Shown piece after piece: positions 16,552 through 24,761 of a stretch of 64,000 nucleotides of DNA (its first letter is position 1; every line of letters begins with the position of its first letter). This stretch comes from Flavisericum labens (lineage in GTDB: Bacteria > Bacteroidota > Bacteroidia > Flavobacteriales > Flavobacteriaceae): NCBI RefSeq assembly GCF_045446075.1, contig NZ_JBJJBQ010000001.1:682001-746000 (forward strand), read 5' to 3'. The notes under the pieces were generated by a model. It searched no databases. It was not told the DNA's origin and saw only the letters and a list, made by a program, of their open reading frames with translations. The position numbers and the translations under genes were made by a program.

Positions 16552-16875
16552 ATGTACATATATAACGTAACGGTAAATATTGACGAAAGTATTCACGACG
16601 ATTGGCTAAAATGGATTAAGGAGCACATTCCGCAAGTTTTGGGCACGGGTAAGTTTGAAAAAGCTACCCTTACCAGAGTAATTGTTGAAGAAGATATGGG
16701 TGGTCTAACCTATTCCATTCAATACCGATCGTATTCTCGGGAAGCCTTAGATGCTTATTACCGTCAAGACGCCGAGAGACTTCGAAGTGAAGGCCTTAGA
16801 AAATTTGCAGATAAAATGTTGGCATTCCGTACCGAACTCCAAATTGTAGATGAGTACACCGTGAACTTTAAATAG
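16552..16875 (+). CDS. DUF4286 family protein
   Basis: A 107-residue cytosolic protein that matches the DUF4286 pattern: YNVTVNIDESIHDDWLKW at the start, YSIQYRSYSREALDAYY in the middle, and FRTELQIVDEY at the end. Members are common in Bacteroidota and often lie near rsmA, as here. The fold resembles a ferredoxin-like antibiotic-monooxygenase fold, but no function is known. It lies between the TPR gene and rsmA, all in one direction. Confidence 0.85.
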   Translation: MYIYNVTVNIDESIHDDWLKWIKEHIPQVLGTGKFEKATLTRVIVEEDMGGLTYSIQYRSYSREALDAYYRQDAERLRSEGLRKFADKMLAFRTELQIVDEYTVNFK

Positions 16876-16879
16876 TTCT

Positions 16880-16904
16880 GTCACCCTGAGCCCAGTCGGA
16901 GGGG
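16880..16904. repeat. REP-like intergenic repeat remnant
   Basis: GTCACCCTGAG followed by CCCAGTCGGAGGGG resembles the widespread bacterial intergenic element of the form TCACCCTGAGCGCAGTCGAAGGG. It is GC-rich against its surroundings and sits between DUF4286 and the rsmA promoter. CCCTGAG and the GAGGGG end can form an imperfect hairpin. Confidence 0.5.
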
Positions 16905-16910
16905 CTTTTG

Positions 16911-16918
16911 TATCTTTG
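16911..16918 (+). promoter_or_regulatory. -10 box for rsmA
   Basis: TATCTTTG is an exact TAnnTTTG match 22 bases upstream of the GTG start of rsmA. Confidence 0.5.
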
Positions 16919-16940
16919 CTAACTAAACGACGAGCAATTA

Positions 16941-17735
16941 GTGGCAAACAAACCCAATCAACACCAGGTAAAAGCTAAGAAGCATTTAGGACAACATTTT
17001 TTAAATGATGAATCAGTTGCACAAAAAATAGCCAACTCCTTAACTTTAAACGGTTATAAAAATATTTTGGAGATCGGTCCGGGTATGGGTGTGCTTACCA
17101 AATATCTTTTAAAGAAGGATGCCATAACATACGTTGTCGAAATCGATACAGAATCGGTAGAATACCTTCAGGCCAACTACTTGAACTTGGTTCCTCGAAT
17201 TATAGAAAAAGATTTTTTAAAGTACGACTTAAATGCCGTTTTCAAAGGAGAACCGTTCGGTATTATTGGTAATTTTCCATATAATATCTCTAGCCAAATT
17301 GTTTTTAAAACTTTAGACATGCGAGAGCAAATACCTGAATTCTCAGGAATGTTCCAAAAAGAAGTAGCACAACGCATTTGTTCAAAAGAAGGTAATAAAG
17401 TGTACGGTATTTTGTCTGTTTTGGTTCAGGCATTTTATGAGGCAGAATATTTATTTACGGTTCCACCTAGTGTTTTCAGCCCGCCGCCAAAAGTAGATTC
17501 TGGTGTGTTGCGACTTATTAGAAAAGAAAACTATACTTTGCCTTGTGATGAAAAACTATTTTTCAAAACGGTTAAACAAGCCTTTCAACAGCGCCGAAAA
17601 ACGCTTCGTAACAGTTTAAAAACATTCAATTTGTCAGATAATTTAAAAGCAAATAGTATATTTGGCAAACGTCCAGAACAATTAAGTGTTCAAGAGTTTG
17701 TTGCACTCACGCAACTCATAGAAAACGATATTTAA
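16941..17735 (+). CDS. rsmA: 16S rRNA dimethyladenosine transferase
   Basis: RsmA (KsgA) dimethylates two adjacent adenines in helix 45 of 16S rRNA during 30S maturation. The 264 residues carry KKHLGQHFLND at the start, the S-adenosylmethionine motif LEIGPGMGVLT, the acidic VVEID, and the catalytic NFPYNISSQ. The C-terminal part has FQQRRKTLRNSL. The start is GTG; no ATG is available before the conserved N-terminus. The mgtE gene follows 19 bases later and is probably cotranscribed. Confidence 0.96.
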   Translation: MANKPNQHQVKAKKHLGQHFLNDESVAQKIANSLTLNGYKNILEIGPGMGVLTKYLLKKDAITYVVEIDTESVEYLQANYLNLVPRIIEKDFLKYDLNAVFKGEPFGIIGNFPYNISSQIVFKTLDMREQIPEFSGMFQKEVAQRICSKEGNKVYGILSVLVQAFYEAEYLFTVPPSVFSPPPKVDSGVLRLIRKENYTLPCDEKLFFKTVKQAFQQRRKTLRNSLKTFNLSDNLKANSIFGKRPEQLSVQEFVALTQLIENDI

Positions 17736-17754
17736 ATTAATAAACTTTTTCCAT

Positions 17755-19131
17755 TTGTCAGAAGAAAAAGAAAACATACAATTTCAGCTTACAGATGAAC
17801 TTTTAGAGCAGGTGGAGTTACTCCTTGAAACCCAAGATAACAAGGCGCTCAAAAAGTTAATGGAGGAGTTTCATTATGCCGATATTGCCGAAATTTTAGA
17901 TGAGCTCGATTTAGAGGGAGCTATGTATATAATTAAGCTTCTAGATTCTGAAACCACTTCCGATATCTTAATGGAACTGGATGAAGACAATCGGGAAAAA
18001 GTTTTAAAAAACCTTTCGGCGCAGGAAATCGCCGATGAAGTTGAGGAACTCGATACCGATGATGCTGCCGATATTATTTCCGAATTACCCGAAGAGAGAA
18101 GGCAAGAGGTTATCTCAAAGATTGAGGATGAAGATCACAAAGCCGAGATTACAGAGCTTTTAGCCTATGATGAGGATGTTGCGGGTGGGCTTATGGCCAA
18201 AGAGTTGGTGAAGGTTTATGAAACTTGGACTGTAGCGGGTTGTTTGCGGCGTATACGGGGGCAGGCAAAAGACGTTACCCGAGTGCATTCTATTTATGTG
18301 GTCGATAAGCAAGAAAGGCTTATTGGACGCTTGTCTTTAAAAGATTTAATTGTTGCAAAAAGCAATCAAAAAATTGCCGATATTTATATCTCAAACGTTG
18401 ACTACGTTAATGTACTCGAGGATGCAGAAGAAGTAGCCAAAATTATGGCTAAATACGATTTAGAGGCTATTCCAGTAGTTCAAAGTGATGAGAATAAAAT
18501 CCTTTTGGGGCGAATTACCATTGATGATATTGTTGATGTTTTAAAGGAGGAAGCTGAGAGGGATTACCAAATGGCTGCAGGTATTACTGGAGATGTTGAG
18601 GCCGATGATAGCATTTTACAACTAACTAAAGCACGTTTACCGTGGTTATTTTTAGGCCTAGTTGGTGGCGTGGGGGCCTTTTTAATCATGGAAGGCTTTC
18701 AAGATGCTTTTAGTAAATATGCGGTACTGTTCTTTTTTACGCCATTAATTGCGGCTATGGCAGGTAACGTTGGGGTCCAGTCCAGTGCGATTATTGTTCA
18801 AGGTTTGGCCAACGACGATGTAAAGGGCAGCGTAAACAGCCGTTTGATAAAAGAAATGCTTTTAGCAGCTCTAAATGGAGTTATTTTAGCCATGTTTCTA
18901 TTTCTTTTTGTCTGGGTTACAAAAGGCGAAATTAATACAGCATTTGCTATTTCTGTTTCACTGGTGGCGGTGATTATCGTTGCTGGTTTGATAGGTACTT
19001 TTGTGCCACTTTTTTTAGACAAACGTGGTATAGACCCTGCTATAGCAACGGGGCCATTTATAACTACAAGTAACGATATTTTCGGAATTCTTATCTATTT
19101 CTGGATTGCAAAAATGATTTTAGGTATTTAG
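17755..19131 (+). CDS. mgtE: Magnesium transporter MgtE
   Basis: MgtE is a gated Mg2+ channel of the inner membrane. The 458 residues show the acidic cytosolic N domain (about 1-130, including MEEFHYADIAEILDELD and ELPEERRQEVISKIEDE). Two CBS domains follow (about 135-255, YVVDKQERLIGRLSLKDLI and IPVVQSDENKILLGRITIDDIV). Five membrane helices come last, with the pore region GNVGVQSSAIIVQGLA. The start codon is TTG, chosen because the conserved N domain begins there and no ATG precedes it. It follows rsmA closely. The assignment is secure. Confidence 0.95.
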   Translation: MSEEKENIQFQLTDELLEQVELLLETQDNKALKKLMEEFHYADIAEILDELDLEGAMYIIKLLDSETTSDILMELDEDNREKVLKNLSAQEIADEVEELDTDDAADIISELPEERRQEVISKIEDEDHKAEITELLAYDEDVAGGLMAKELVKVYETWTVAGCLRRIRGQAKDVTRVHSIYVVDKQERLIGRLSLKDLIVAKSNQKIADIYISNVDYVNVLEDAEEVAKIMAKYDLEAIPVVQSDENKILLGRITIDDIVDVLKEEAERDYQMAAGITGDVEADDSILQLTKARLPWLFLGLVGGVGAFLIMEGFQDAFSKYAVLFFFTPLIAAMAGNVGVQSSAIIVQGLANDDVKGSVNSRLIKEMLLAALNGVILAMFLFLFVWVTKGEINTAFAISVSLVAVIIVAGLIGTFVPLFLDKRGIDPAIATGPFITTSNDIFGILIYFWIAKMILGI

Positions 19132-19159
19132 TATTTTGACGTTGCCCTGTAGATTGGCC

Positions 19160-19204
19160 TTTTTACTTCAATCTTTTGTTCTCAAAAAGATTTTTACTTC
19201 AATC
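19160..19204. repeat. 14-base direct repeat downstream of mgtE
   Basis: TTTTTACTTCAATC occurs at 19160-19173 and again at 19191-19204, 31 bases apart. It lies in the 154-base gap between mgtE and the dehydrogenase gene. No function is evident. Confidence 0.6.
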
Positions 19205-19213
19205 AATCCCTGG

Positions 19214-19251
19214 CGCAAAACTTCGTTAAGCTCAACTTGTTTCAGTATCAC
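19214..19251. repeat. REP-like remnant upstream of the dehydrogenase gene
   Basis: On the minus strand this contains GATACTGAAACAAGTTGAGC followed by TTAACGAAG. It resembles the common element in which GATxCTGAAACAAGTTCAG is followed by an inverted copy. The inverted half is degraded here. Confidence 0.4.
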
Positions 19252-19259
19252 ATAATATT

Positions 19260-19267
19260 TACTTTTG
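19260..19267 (+). promoter_or_regulatory. -10 box for the dehydrogenase gene
   Basis: TACTTTTG matches TAnnTTTG exactly and lies 18 bases before the ATG at 19286. This supports that start over the TTG at 19265. Confidence 0.5.
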
Positions 19268-19285
19268 GTTTATATAAAATTCAAT

Positions 19286-20266
19286 ATGAAAATCCTTCAT
19301 CTCGACACCAACCACGAACTACTTATTAATCAATTAAACCATTTAGGCTTTCAAAATGAAGAAGATTATATTTCTTCAAAAGAGGAAATAGAAACCAAAA
19401 TTAAAAATTATGATGGTATTGTTTTAAGAAGCCGCTTTACTATCGATCAGCAATTTCTAGATGCTGCCAAAAACCTAAAATTTATTGGTCGGGTAGGTGC
19501 TGGTTTAGAAAATATAGACTGCGATTATGCCAAAAAAAAAGGAGTTTACTTAATATCCGCACCAGAAGGTAACCGCAATGCAGTTGGCGAACATGCCTTA
19601 GGGATGCTACTATCTTTGTTTAATAAACTGAATAAAGCCGATGCCGAAGTAAGGCAAGGCCAATGGTTGCGGGAAGAGAATCGAGGGGTCGAATTAGATG
19701 GTAGAACGGTAGGGATTGTTGGTTATGGTAATATGGGAAAGGCATTCGCAAAAAAGCTAAGAGGTTTTGATGTTGAGGTATTGTGTTATGATATTAAGGA
19801 TGATGTTGGTGATACTAATGCCAAACAATTGTCTCTAAACGAATTTCAACAAAAAGTAGACGTGGTAAGTTTGCATACGCCACAAACACCGTTAACCCTG
19901 AATATGATAAATTCAGAATTTATTAATCAGTTTAAAAAACCATTTTGGTTTATCAATACGGCGCGCGGTAAGAGTGTGGTAACAAAAGATTTGGTTTCGG
20001 CGTTGCGCTCAGGCAAAATTTTAGGTGCGGGACTAGATGTTCTGGAATATGAAAAAGCCTCTTTCGAAAATTTGTTTAATACACTTGGCACTTCAGGCAA
20101 AGTTAAAAAAGGCTTGCTTAGCCAATTAGAAGTGTCTGAAGCCTTTCAATATTTAATTAACGCCCAAAATGTTCTGCTGTCTCCACATGTGGCCGGTTGG
20201 ACGGTTGAAAGCAAAGAGAAGCTTGCGCAAACCATAGTAGACAAAATTAAAGCAAAATTTTGTTAA
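19286..20266 (+). CDS. D-2-hydroxyacid dehydrogenase (phosphoglycerate-dehydrogenase-like)
   Basis: A 326-residue member of the NAD-dependent D-2-hydroxyacid dehydrogenase family. Landmarks are the N-terminal IVLRSRFTID, the nucleotide-binding GIVGYGNMGKAFA near residue 145, and catalytic Arg in INTARGKSVV. Catalytic Glu is in GLDVLEYE and catalytic His in SPHVAGWT. There is no ACT domain. The substrate cannot be read from the sequence. 3-Phosphoglycerate is a fair guess, but no serC or serB gene is nearby, so no symbol is given. The next gene (DUF1801) follows after 24 bases. Confidence 0.88.
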   Translation: MKILHLDTNHELLINQLNHLGFQNEEDYISSKEEIETKIKNYDGIVLRSRFTIDQQFLDAAKNLKFIGRVGAGLENIDCDYAKKKGVYLISAPEGNRNAVGEHALGMLLSLFNKLNKADAEVRQGQWLREENRGVELDGRTVGIVGYGNMGKAFAKKLRGFDVEVLCYDIKDDVGDTNAKQLSLNEFQQKVDVVSLHTPQTPLTLNMINSEFINQFKKPFWFINTARGKSVVTKDLVSALRSGKILGAGLDVLEYEKASFENLFNTLGTSGKVKKGLLSQLEVSEAFQYLINAQNVLLSPHVAGWTVESKEKLAQTIVDKIKAKFC

Positions 20267-20290
20267 CTTTAGATTTCTAAAGTTGACATT

Positions 20291-20752
20291 ATGCAATATC
20301 AAGCGAACTCACCCGAGGACTATATCAGTCAAGTTCCTATAGAGCGCCAAAAAACGCTTATAAAACTGCGTAAAGTCATTAATGGCAATTTGCCGAAGGG
20401 GTTCAAGGAAGGCATCCAGTATGGGATGATTGGATATTATGTTCCGCATTCGGTGTATCCAGATGGGTACCATTGTAATTCTAAGTTACCATTGCCATTT
20501 ATGAGTTTTGCTTCACAGAAAAATTCAGTCAATCTTTATCATAGTGGTATTTATGCCATTCCTGAAATTCACGATTGGTTTGTGGCGGAGTTTCCAAAAC
20601 ACAGCAAGCGTAAATTGGATATGGGCAAAAGCTGTATACGGTTTAAAAACCTAGAAGATATCCCCTATGAATTAATAGCCGAATTGTGCACAAAACTTAC
20701 TGTTAACGAATGGATTGCTGTTTACGAAACTAATATCAAAAAGAAAAAATAA
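20291..20752 (+). CDS. DUF1801 family protein
   Basis: A 153-residue soluble protein of the DUF1801 (YdhG-like) fold. The motifs are ISQVPIERQKTLIKLRKVI, a central EGIQYGMIGYYVP, and SGIYAIPEIHDWFV. A near-terminal KLDMGKSCIRFKNLEDIP follows the family pattern of a small conserved Lys/Cys block. The function is unknown. It starts a tight run of small genes (DUF1801, two VOC proteins, TauE), all on the plus strand with gaps of 11 to 25 bases. Confidence 0.85.
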   Translation: MQYQANSPEDYISQVPIERQKTLIKLRKVINGNLPKGFKEGIQYGMIGYYVPHSVYPDGYHCNSKLPLPFMSFASQKNSVNLYHSGIYAIPEIHDWFVAEFPKHSKRKLDMGKSCIRFKNLEDIPYELIAELCTKLTVNEWIAVYETNIKKKK

Positions 20753-20763
20753 ATTATTAAAAG

Positions 20764-21135
20764 ATGAAACTAGGAGCATTTTCTATTAGCCTAAGTGTAA
20801 AAGACATAAAGGCATCAAAACAATTTTACGAAACACTAGGTTTTACAAAGTTTGCTGGAGATATGGAGCAAAATTACCTGATAATGAAAAATGGTAATGC
20901 CCTTATCGGACTTTTTCAGGGTATGTTCGAGCAAAATATTTTAACCTTTAATCCAGGGTGGGACGAAAGTGCCAATAAAGTTGAACCGTTTGATGATATC
21001 AGGGGTATTCAAAAACATTTAAAGAATAATAATATCAAATTAGAAAAGGAAGCAGATGAAAGTACAACCGGGCCGGCAAGCACCATGTTATTCGATCCCG
21101 ATGGTAACAGCATTTTGATAGACCAGCACGTATAA
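20764..21135 (+). CDS. VOC-superfamily (glyoxalase-like) protein
   Basis: A 123-residue single-module VOC protein with paired beta-alpha-beta-beta-beta units: SISLSVKDIKASKQFYETLGF at the start and TMLFDPDGNSILIDQHV at the end. Such proteins are metal-dependent enzymes (glyoxalase, dioxygenase, antibiotic resistance) or binding proteins. The substrate is unknown. It is followed 16 bases later by a second, diverged VOC gene; the two may act together or be an old duplication. Confidence 0.85.
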   Translation: MKLGAFSISLSVKDIKASKQFYETLGFTKFAGDMEQNYLIMKNGNALIGLFQGMFEQNILTFNPGWDESANKVEPFDDIRGIQKHLKNNNIKLEKEADESTTGPASTMLFDPDGNSILIDQHV

Positions 21136-21151
21136 TTGAAAATTTCTAGAA

Positions 21152-21538
21152 ATGAAAAAAAGAGTAACTGGTATTGGCGGTTTGTTTTTTAAAACCAAAG
21201 ACGCTAAAGCCACAAAGGATTGGTATAAAAAGCATTTGGGTTTTAATACCGATGATTTCGGCTGTACCTTTTGGTGGAAAGATAAACAAGGTAACGATTG
21301 CTCTACGCAGTGGAGTCCCTTTCCTGAGGACAGCAAATATTACGAGCCTTCAAAAAAAGACTTTATGTTTAATTATCGTGTTGAAAACTTACATGAACTG
21401 CTTAAGGTTTTAAAGGAGGAAGGCGTAACCATTGTTGGAGAAGTTGAAGAATATGAATATGGAAAATTTGGTTGGATTTTAGATAACGATGGTAATAAAA
21501 TTGAGCTCTGGGAACCTGTTGACAAAGCTTTTTTGTAA
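21152..21538 (+). CDS. Second VOC-superfamily protein
   Basis: A 128-residue VOC protein. Recognisable parts are GGLFFKTKDAKATKDWYKKHLGF, the central GCTFWWKD and the C-terminal GWILDNDGNKIELWEP, where the final Glu is the usual metal ligand position. Its substrate is unknown. It differs clearly from the VOC protein just upstream, so it is not a recent copy. The gene run continues 25 bases later with the TauE-type permease. Confidence 0.87.
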   Translation: MKKRVTGIGGLFFKTKDAKATKDWYKKHLGFNTDDFGCTFWWKDKQGNDCSTQWSPFPEDSKYYEPSKKDFMFNYRVENLHELLKVLKEEGVTIVGEVEEYEYGKFGWILDNDGNKIELWEPVDKAFL

Positions 21539-21563
21539 ATTCGTTTTCTTTAAAAAATAGCTA

Positions 21564-22328
21564 TTGTCTTATTTAGAAATTTTACAATCTTTTCAATTAA
21601 TTGCATGGGAATGGGTGGCCATTGGCTTTGCGGTTTTTTTATTGGGCTTGTCCAAATCTGGTATTAAGGGGATTGGCATTATTATAGTGGTTATTTTAGC
21701 CTTTATATTTGGAGAAAAGGCTTCTACAGGTGTTTTGCTTCCCATGCTTATCGCAGCCGATATTTTTGCTGTAACCTATTACTTCCATCATGTAAAATGG
21801 GATATTATTAAAAAGCTTATTCCATGGATGATTGTTGGGGTTTTGGTTGGTGTTTGGGTGGGCAACGATATCTCAGAACTCCTATTTAAAAGAATGATGG
21901 CTGTAATCATTATCATTTCGGTGCTTATCATGATTTACACAGAAAGGAAAGCATCACCCAAAGTACCCAAAAGTAAATGGTTTGGTATCATTATGGGATT
22001 TTTGGCAGGGTTTACAACCATGATTGGTAATTTGGCCGGACCCATTTCCAATATTTATTTTCTGGCTATGCGTTTTCCAAAAAATGAATTTATTGGTACC
22101 GCCGCGTGGTTATTTTTTATTATTAATGTGTTCAAACTTCCCTTTCATATTTTAGTTTGGAAAACAGTTTCCGTAGATACATTGGTGCTTAATTCAGTAC
22201 TAATCCCAACCGTTGTTATTGGGTTTTTTCTAGGAGCAAGAATTGTAAAGTTGATTTCCAATCTTAACTACAGGCGTTTTATACTAATTGTTACAGCAAT
22301 TGGGGGAATAATCATGTTGTTTAGGTAG
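21564..22328 (+). CDS. TauE/SafE family membrane permease
   Basis: A 254-residue membrane protein with about eight helices in two halves, each carrying a conserved glycine-rich stretch (FLLGLSKSGIKGIGIIIV, and later GFLAGFTTMIGNLAGPI). This is the pattern of the TauE/SafE/YfcA family, which exports small anions such as sulfite, taurine products or sulfoacetate. The substrate is not predictable. The start is TTG at 21564; no ATG precedes the first membrane helix. Confidence 0.87.
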   Translation: MSYLEILQSFQLIAWEWVAIGFAVFLLGLSKSGIKGIGIIIVVILAFIFGEKASTGVLLPMLIAADIFAVTYYFHHVKWDIIKKLIPWMIVGVLVGVWVGNDISELLFKRMMAVIIIISVLIMIYTERKASPKVPKSKWFGIIMGFLAGFTTMIGNLAGPISNIYFLAMRFPKNEFIGTAAWLFFIINVFKLPFHILVWKTVSVDTLVLNSVLIPTVVIGFFLGARIVKLISNLNYRRFILIVTAIGGIIMLFR

Positions 22329-22424
22329 TTATGGGATTATGGCTTTTTGCAACTATAACCAACCAAAAACCAATACATTTTTTATTACCTTTACAACCGT
22401 TTTACTAACAAAAAACTTAAAATT

Positions 22425-22826
22425 ATGTCTGATGAAAAAAATTTAAGCGACGACCTAAACGATATGTTGGACGACGCCAAAGACGGAGCTAAAAAGGCAG
22501 CCGATACAGCAAGTGAAAAAGCTAAGCAGTTTAGTGATGGAGCCAAAGAAACAGCCTCAGAATTTACGGAAAGTGCTAAAGAAGCTTTTTCTTCTGGTGA
22601 GAATAAAAAAATATTAGCTGGTGTTTTGGGCATTCTTTTTGGAGGGTTAGGAATACATAAGTTTGTATTGGGTTATAACAAAGAAGGTGTTATATTACTA
22701 ATTGCAACCATAGTAACCTGTGGAATTGCAAGTATTGTTGGTTTTATTGAGGGTATTATTTACCTAACAAAATCTGATGAAGAATTTTATAATACGTATC
22801 AGGTAGGCAAAAAACCTTGGTTTTAG
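22425..22826 (+). CDS. TM2-domain membrane protein with amphipathic N-terminus
   Basis: A 133-residue protein in two parts. Residues 1-65 form a charged Ala/Lys/Glu/Asp segment with an 11-residue-like periodicity (AKDGAKKAADTASEKAK), similar to LEA/YtxH-type amphipathic helices. Residues 66-125 form a TM2 domain with two membrane helices: KKILAGVLGILFGGLGIHKF, then LGYNKEG. TM2 proteins are widespread and mostly uncharacterised. The gene stands alone and converges on the acyltransferase gene across a shared terminator. Confidence 0.88.
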   Translation: MSDEKNLSDDLNDMLDDAKDGAKKAADTASEKAKQFSDGAKETASEFTESAKEAFSSGENKKILAGVLGILFGGLGIHKFVLGYNKEGVILLIATIVTCGIASIVGFIEGIIYLTKSDEEFYNTYQVGKKPWF

Positions 22827-22854
22827 TCGAAAATTTATTAAGATTGAATACTAA

Positions 22855-22886
22855 AAAAGCCAAAAATTTAATTTTTGGCTTTTTCT
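22855..22886. terminator. Bidirectional terminator
   Basis: AAAAGCCAAAAAT and ATTTTTGGCTTTT form a 13-base perfect stem around three bases, with T-rich flanks on both strands. It serves the TM2 gene and the convergent acyltransferase gene. Confidence 0.8.
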
Positions 22887-22913
22887 TTGCTATCTCGCGA
22901 ATACACAGTTTTA

Positions 22914-24740
22914 TTACCCGTTGTTTCCATTAAACCTGCGTTCTAATTCAGCCTGAAACTCTTCCATAACTGGGCGCACGGTGCTTTCTGGTAAGTCGGC
23001 AATTTTAATGTACATTAAACCATCCACTGAATTATTGAATAACGGATCGACATTAAAGGCTACCAACTTGGCATTTTGTTTTATATACTTTTTAAGTAGT
23101 ACAGGTAGGCGCAGTGCGCCTGGCTCAACTTCATCTATAATGCGGTCAAATTTGTTTAGATCGGCTTCGGTTTCGTCAAAAACAAAATCTTTATCGGCGT
23201 CTTTTAGTATTACCTTAAATTCTTTTTTAGGCCTAACGTATTGTGCAATGTATGGATCGTAGTAATGCGATTTCATGAACTCAATCATCAACGATTTTGA
23301 GAAGTTTGAAAATTGGTTGCTAATACTTACACCTCCAATTAAATAATTGTGTTCAGGGTAACGTAAAGTTGTATGCACTATACCTTTCCAAAGTAAAAAT
23401 AGTGGCATCGGTTTTTGTTGGTACTCTTTAATGATAAAAGCGCGTCCCATTTCGATGGATTCACTCATCATTTTATATAACTCTGGTTCGAACCTAAAAA
23501 GATCCTGTAAATAGAACCCATTGATGCCATAGCGGTCAAAAATTTGGGAACCCAGCCCCATACGATAGGCGCCAACCAAAACTTGCCTTTCATTGTCCCA
23601 AAGGAACATATGGTGGTAATAATTGTCAAAATCGTCTAAGTCGATAGCTTCGTTGGTGCCTTCGCCCACTTCCCTAAAAGTAATTTCGCGCAATCTTCCA
23701 ATCTCACGCAGAATACTTGGCACTTTTTTAGCTTCAGCTAGAAACACTTCGTAATTTTTACTTTGTAGAAGGCGTGAACCGTCTTCTCTAAGGGCTTCAA
23801 CTTCTTTTGCCATTAAAGAAGCGTCTACCGGAGTAACTATATTTTTTGGTGCTTTAGGTGTTTTTAAGCTAGATGAAATACCATCAAAAATTTTTGATTT
23901 CTCTTCAAAAGCATTGGAAAGCATATAGGTTTTTCGCCTTAAAAATTCCGAAAAATCTTTAAGGTCAGCATGCTCTTTTTGGTCTTCAACCGAAATGGGC
24001 CTTCCTATTCTAACCTTAATGATACGTCTTTTTTGAGTGAGTAATTCAGAAGGCAGTTTTGCTGTTCTAAACGTGTCACTAATTTTTGAAAGTTTATAGA
24101 ACAACTTGCTGTTTTTTGCGTGGAAATAAATGGGGACAACTGGTACTTCTGCCTTTTTTGCTAATTTCATGGCGGCTTCTTCCCAAGGTCTATCCACTAC
24201 CAATTTTCCATCGCGGTAGGTTGAAACTTCCCCAGCAGGGAAAATGCCCAGCGGATGCCCTTCCCGTAAGTGTAAAATGGAATTTTTAAACCCTGTTAAA
24301 CTTGACTTTGCATCTTTTCTGTCTTCAAAAGGGTTTACCGGCATTATGAACGGTTTTAACGGTTCAATACGATGCAGTAAAAAATTTGCTATTATTTTGA
24401 AGTCTTTGCGTTGCTCTAGCATTAATTTTAATAGTAAAATGCCATCAATACCACCAAGTGGATGGTTGGATATAGTAATATAAGCACCGTCTTTTGGCAG
24501 CCGCTTTAAATCTTCTTCAGGTATTTCAAACTTAATTTGAAAATCGTCTAAAATGGCGTTTAAAAACTCTAATTCGTTAAGGTGTTTATTACGGTTATAA
24601 ATTTTATTGAGCGTAGATATTTTTAACAGTTTCATTAACAGCCACCCAATGAAAGTGCCGATGAATCCGTACTTGTCCAATTGAATGGCTTTGGCCACTT
24701 CTTTGGCAGATACTAAACCTATATTTTGTGATTTGCCCAT
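22914..24740 (-). CDS. olsF: Two-domain acyltransferase, OlsF-like (ornithine lipid synthesis)
   Basis: A 608-residue protein fusing two acyltransferases. The N-terminal PlsC-type domain has acceptor motif SNHPLGGIDG (HxxxxD form) near residue 95 and GIFPAGEVST later, and would O-acylate a lysolipid. From about residue 320 a GNAT-like long-chain N-acyltransferase domain (the OlsB or acetyltransferase-5 type) follows: EITFREVGEGT, then VGAYRMGLG, then EMGRAFI. This layout is that of OlsF, which carries out both steps of ornithine lipid formation in some Bacteroidota and Serratia. The domain calls are firm; the product is inferred from architecture. It lies 21 bases downstream of the aspartate kinase gene on the same strand. 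Confidence 0.75.
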   Translation of the reverse strand: MGKSQNIGLVSAKEVAKAIQLDKYGFIGTFIGWLLMKLLKISTLNKIYNRNKHLNELEFLNAILDDFQIKFEIPEEDLKRLPKDGAYITISNHPLGGIDGILLLKLMLEQRKDFKIIANFLLHRIEPLKPFIMPVNPFEDRKDAKSSLTGFKNSILHLREGHPLGIFPAGEVSTYRDGKLVVDRPWEEAAMKLAKKAEVPVVPIYFHAKNSKLFYKLSKISDTFRTAKLPSELLTQKRRIIKVRIGRPISVEDQKEHADLKDFSEFLRRKTYMLSNAFEEKSKIFDGISSSLKTPKAPKNIVTPVDASLMAKEVEALREDGSRLLQSKNYEVFLAEAKKVPSILREIGRLREITFREVGEGTNEAIDLDDFDNYYHHMFLWDNERQVLVGAYRMGLGSQIFDRYGINGFYLQDLFRFEPELYKMMSESIEMGRAFIIKEYQQKPMPLFLLWKGIVHTTLRYPEHNYLIGGVSISNQFSNFSKSLMIEFMKSHYYDPYIAQYVRPKKEFKVILKDADKDFVFDETEADLNKFDRIIDEVEPGALRLPVLLKKYIKQNAKLVAFNVDPLFNNSVDGLMYIKIADLPESTVRPVMEEFQAELERRFNGNNG

Positions 24741-24761
24741 GGCGTAAATGTACTAAATAGT

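Noticed and set aside
22425..22826. Toxin or immunity role for the TM2 protein
   Set aside because: TM2 domains are widespread, there is no neighbouring secretion or immunity gene, and the charged N-terminus fits an LEA-like helix.
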